From Streptomyces sp. NRRL F-4489 (lineage in GTDB: Bacteria; Actinomycetota; Actinomycetes; Streptomycetales; Streptomycetaceae), in assembly GCF_001509485.1 (NCBI RefSeq), contig NZ_LLZI01000158.1, positions 9,088 to 73,087 on the forward strand: a stretch of 64,000 nucleotides of DNA. Direction: 5' to 3'. Every line of letters starts with the position of its first letter. Position 1 is the first letter of the stretch. Both the position numbers and the translations under genes were made by a program. Positions 63,681 to 64,000 of the stretch are shown in pieces. Below the pieces are notes generated by a model, which did no database searches, was not told where the DNA came from, and was given only the letters and a program-made list of their open reading frames with translations.

Positions 63681-64000
63681 CTACCCCTGTGTCCGCCCGA
63701 GATCGAGCAGCTGACCGGGCTGGATGAGGTCCGGGTCGGCCCCGACCACGTCCTGGTTGCGGTGGTAGAGCGCGGGCCAGCCGCCCGGCAGCTCATGCGC
63801 CGCGGCGATCGCTGACAGGTTGTCACCCGGGGCGACCCGGTACCGGCCGTCCTCCGGGGGCGTACGGGGCGCCTCACCTCCCCGGGAGGCGTGCCGGCCG
63901 CCGTCCCGGGCGTCCGGGCCGTCCCCGGGGTCCGTACGGTCGTCGGGCGCGCCGCGGTGGCGCCCGGGGGCGGGGGTGGCGGGGTCGGTCCCGGGGGTGG
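63681..64000 (-). CDS. LysM-domain protein, 3' part (probably second Rpf)
   Basis: Partial; it continues beyond the right edge and stops at TAG 63681-63683. The visible ~105 residues are a Pro/Gly/Asp/Arg-rich linker and a C-terminal LysM: GRYRVAPGDNLSAIAAAHEL and PALYHRNQDVVGADPDLIQP, then GQLLDLGRTQG. LysM binds peptidoglycan. In S. coelicolor the gene beside rpfA is rpfC, another Rpf with LysM, so this is probably its counterpart; the Rpf domain lies outside the window. A short hairpin CCGGC-GAACT-GCCGG (63663-63677) follows the stop. Confidence 0.8.
   Translation of the reverse strand, partial: TPGTDPATPAPGRHRGAPDDRTDPGDGPDARDGGRHASRGGEAPRTPPEDGRYRVAPGDNLSAIAAAHELPGGWPALYHRNQDVVGADPDLIQPGQLLDLGRTQG

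Overview
The window is chromosomal DNA from a high-GC actinomycete, almost certainly a Streptomyces. GC content is very high, GTG starts are frequent, and many operons use ATGA/GTGA overlaps. The gene order (sigI-like sigma factor, hut genes, cystathionine beta-synthase, thiolase, ndh, ppx, DUF501, divIC, eno, rpfA) matches, from memory, a conserved core segment of the S. coelicolor chromosome. The strongest marker is a tRNA-Leu with anticodon UAA at 50917-50998 (minus). This is bldA, the tRNA that reads the rare UUA codon and controls development and antibiotic production in this genus.

Layout. 1-4126: cell-envelope genes (two LCP proteins, a VanZ-like protein) and an acyl-CoA thioesterase. 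4127-6282: an accessory patch with a decayed XRE regulator and an intact methyltransferase, bracketed by two nearly identical terminator hairpins. 6306-17740: metabolism and signalling (acyl-CoA dehydrogenase, UDP-glucose dehydrogenase, purKE plus dipeptidase, GtrA, an OmpR-type two-component system, a POT peptide transporter). 17867-22488: a tightly coupled four-gene operon of cell-surface proteins, two of them sortase substrates and one DUF916-like. This is the least explained block in the window. 22678-24917: a sigma-B-type partner-switching module. 25038-30536: the histidine utilisation operon. 30822-33705: an ABC exporter operon with its own winged-helix regulator. 33882-37979: a decarboxylase-like PLP enzyme, an RpiR regulator and an NCS1 permease. 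38885-46114: cysteine and acetyl-CoA metabolism plus conserved hypotheticals. 46664-50688: two coupled glycosyltransferases of teichoic-acid type. 50917-50998: bldA. 51515-58310: a MacB/FtsX-type ABC pair, a cyclopropane synthase-like enzyme, and NDH-2 with Rex-like operators and a candidate small RNA. 58437-62267: a broken RelE toxin, ppx/gppA, DUF501, divIC and eno. 62579-64000: an Rpf protein behind a c-di-AMP (ydaO-type) riboswitch, and the end of a second LysM protein.

Several parts bear on one theme, the growing cell wall and its control. These are the LCP ligases, the teichoic-acid glycosyltransferases, the sortase-anchored cassette, DivIC, and the riboswitch-controlled muralytic Rpf. 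Regulation that can be read directly includes Rex-like sites at ndh, the c-di-AMP riboswitch with a hairpin over the rpfA ribosome-binding site, several inverted-repeat operator candidates, and a 10-codon mini-cistron that links a regulator to its ABC transporter. I saw no insertion sequence, integrase, prophage or CRISPR array. All calls come from reading the sequence; family assignments rest on motif recognition and no database search was run.
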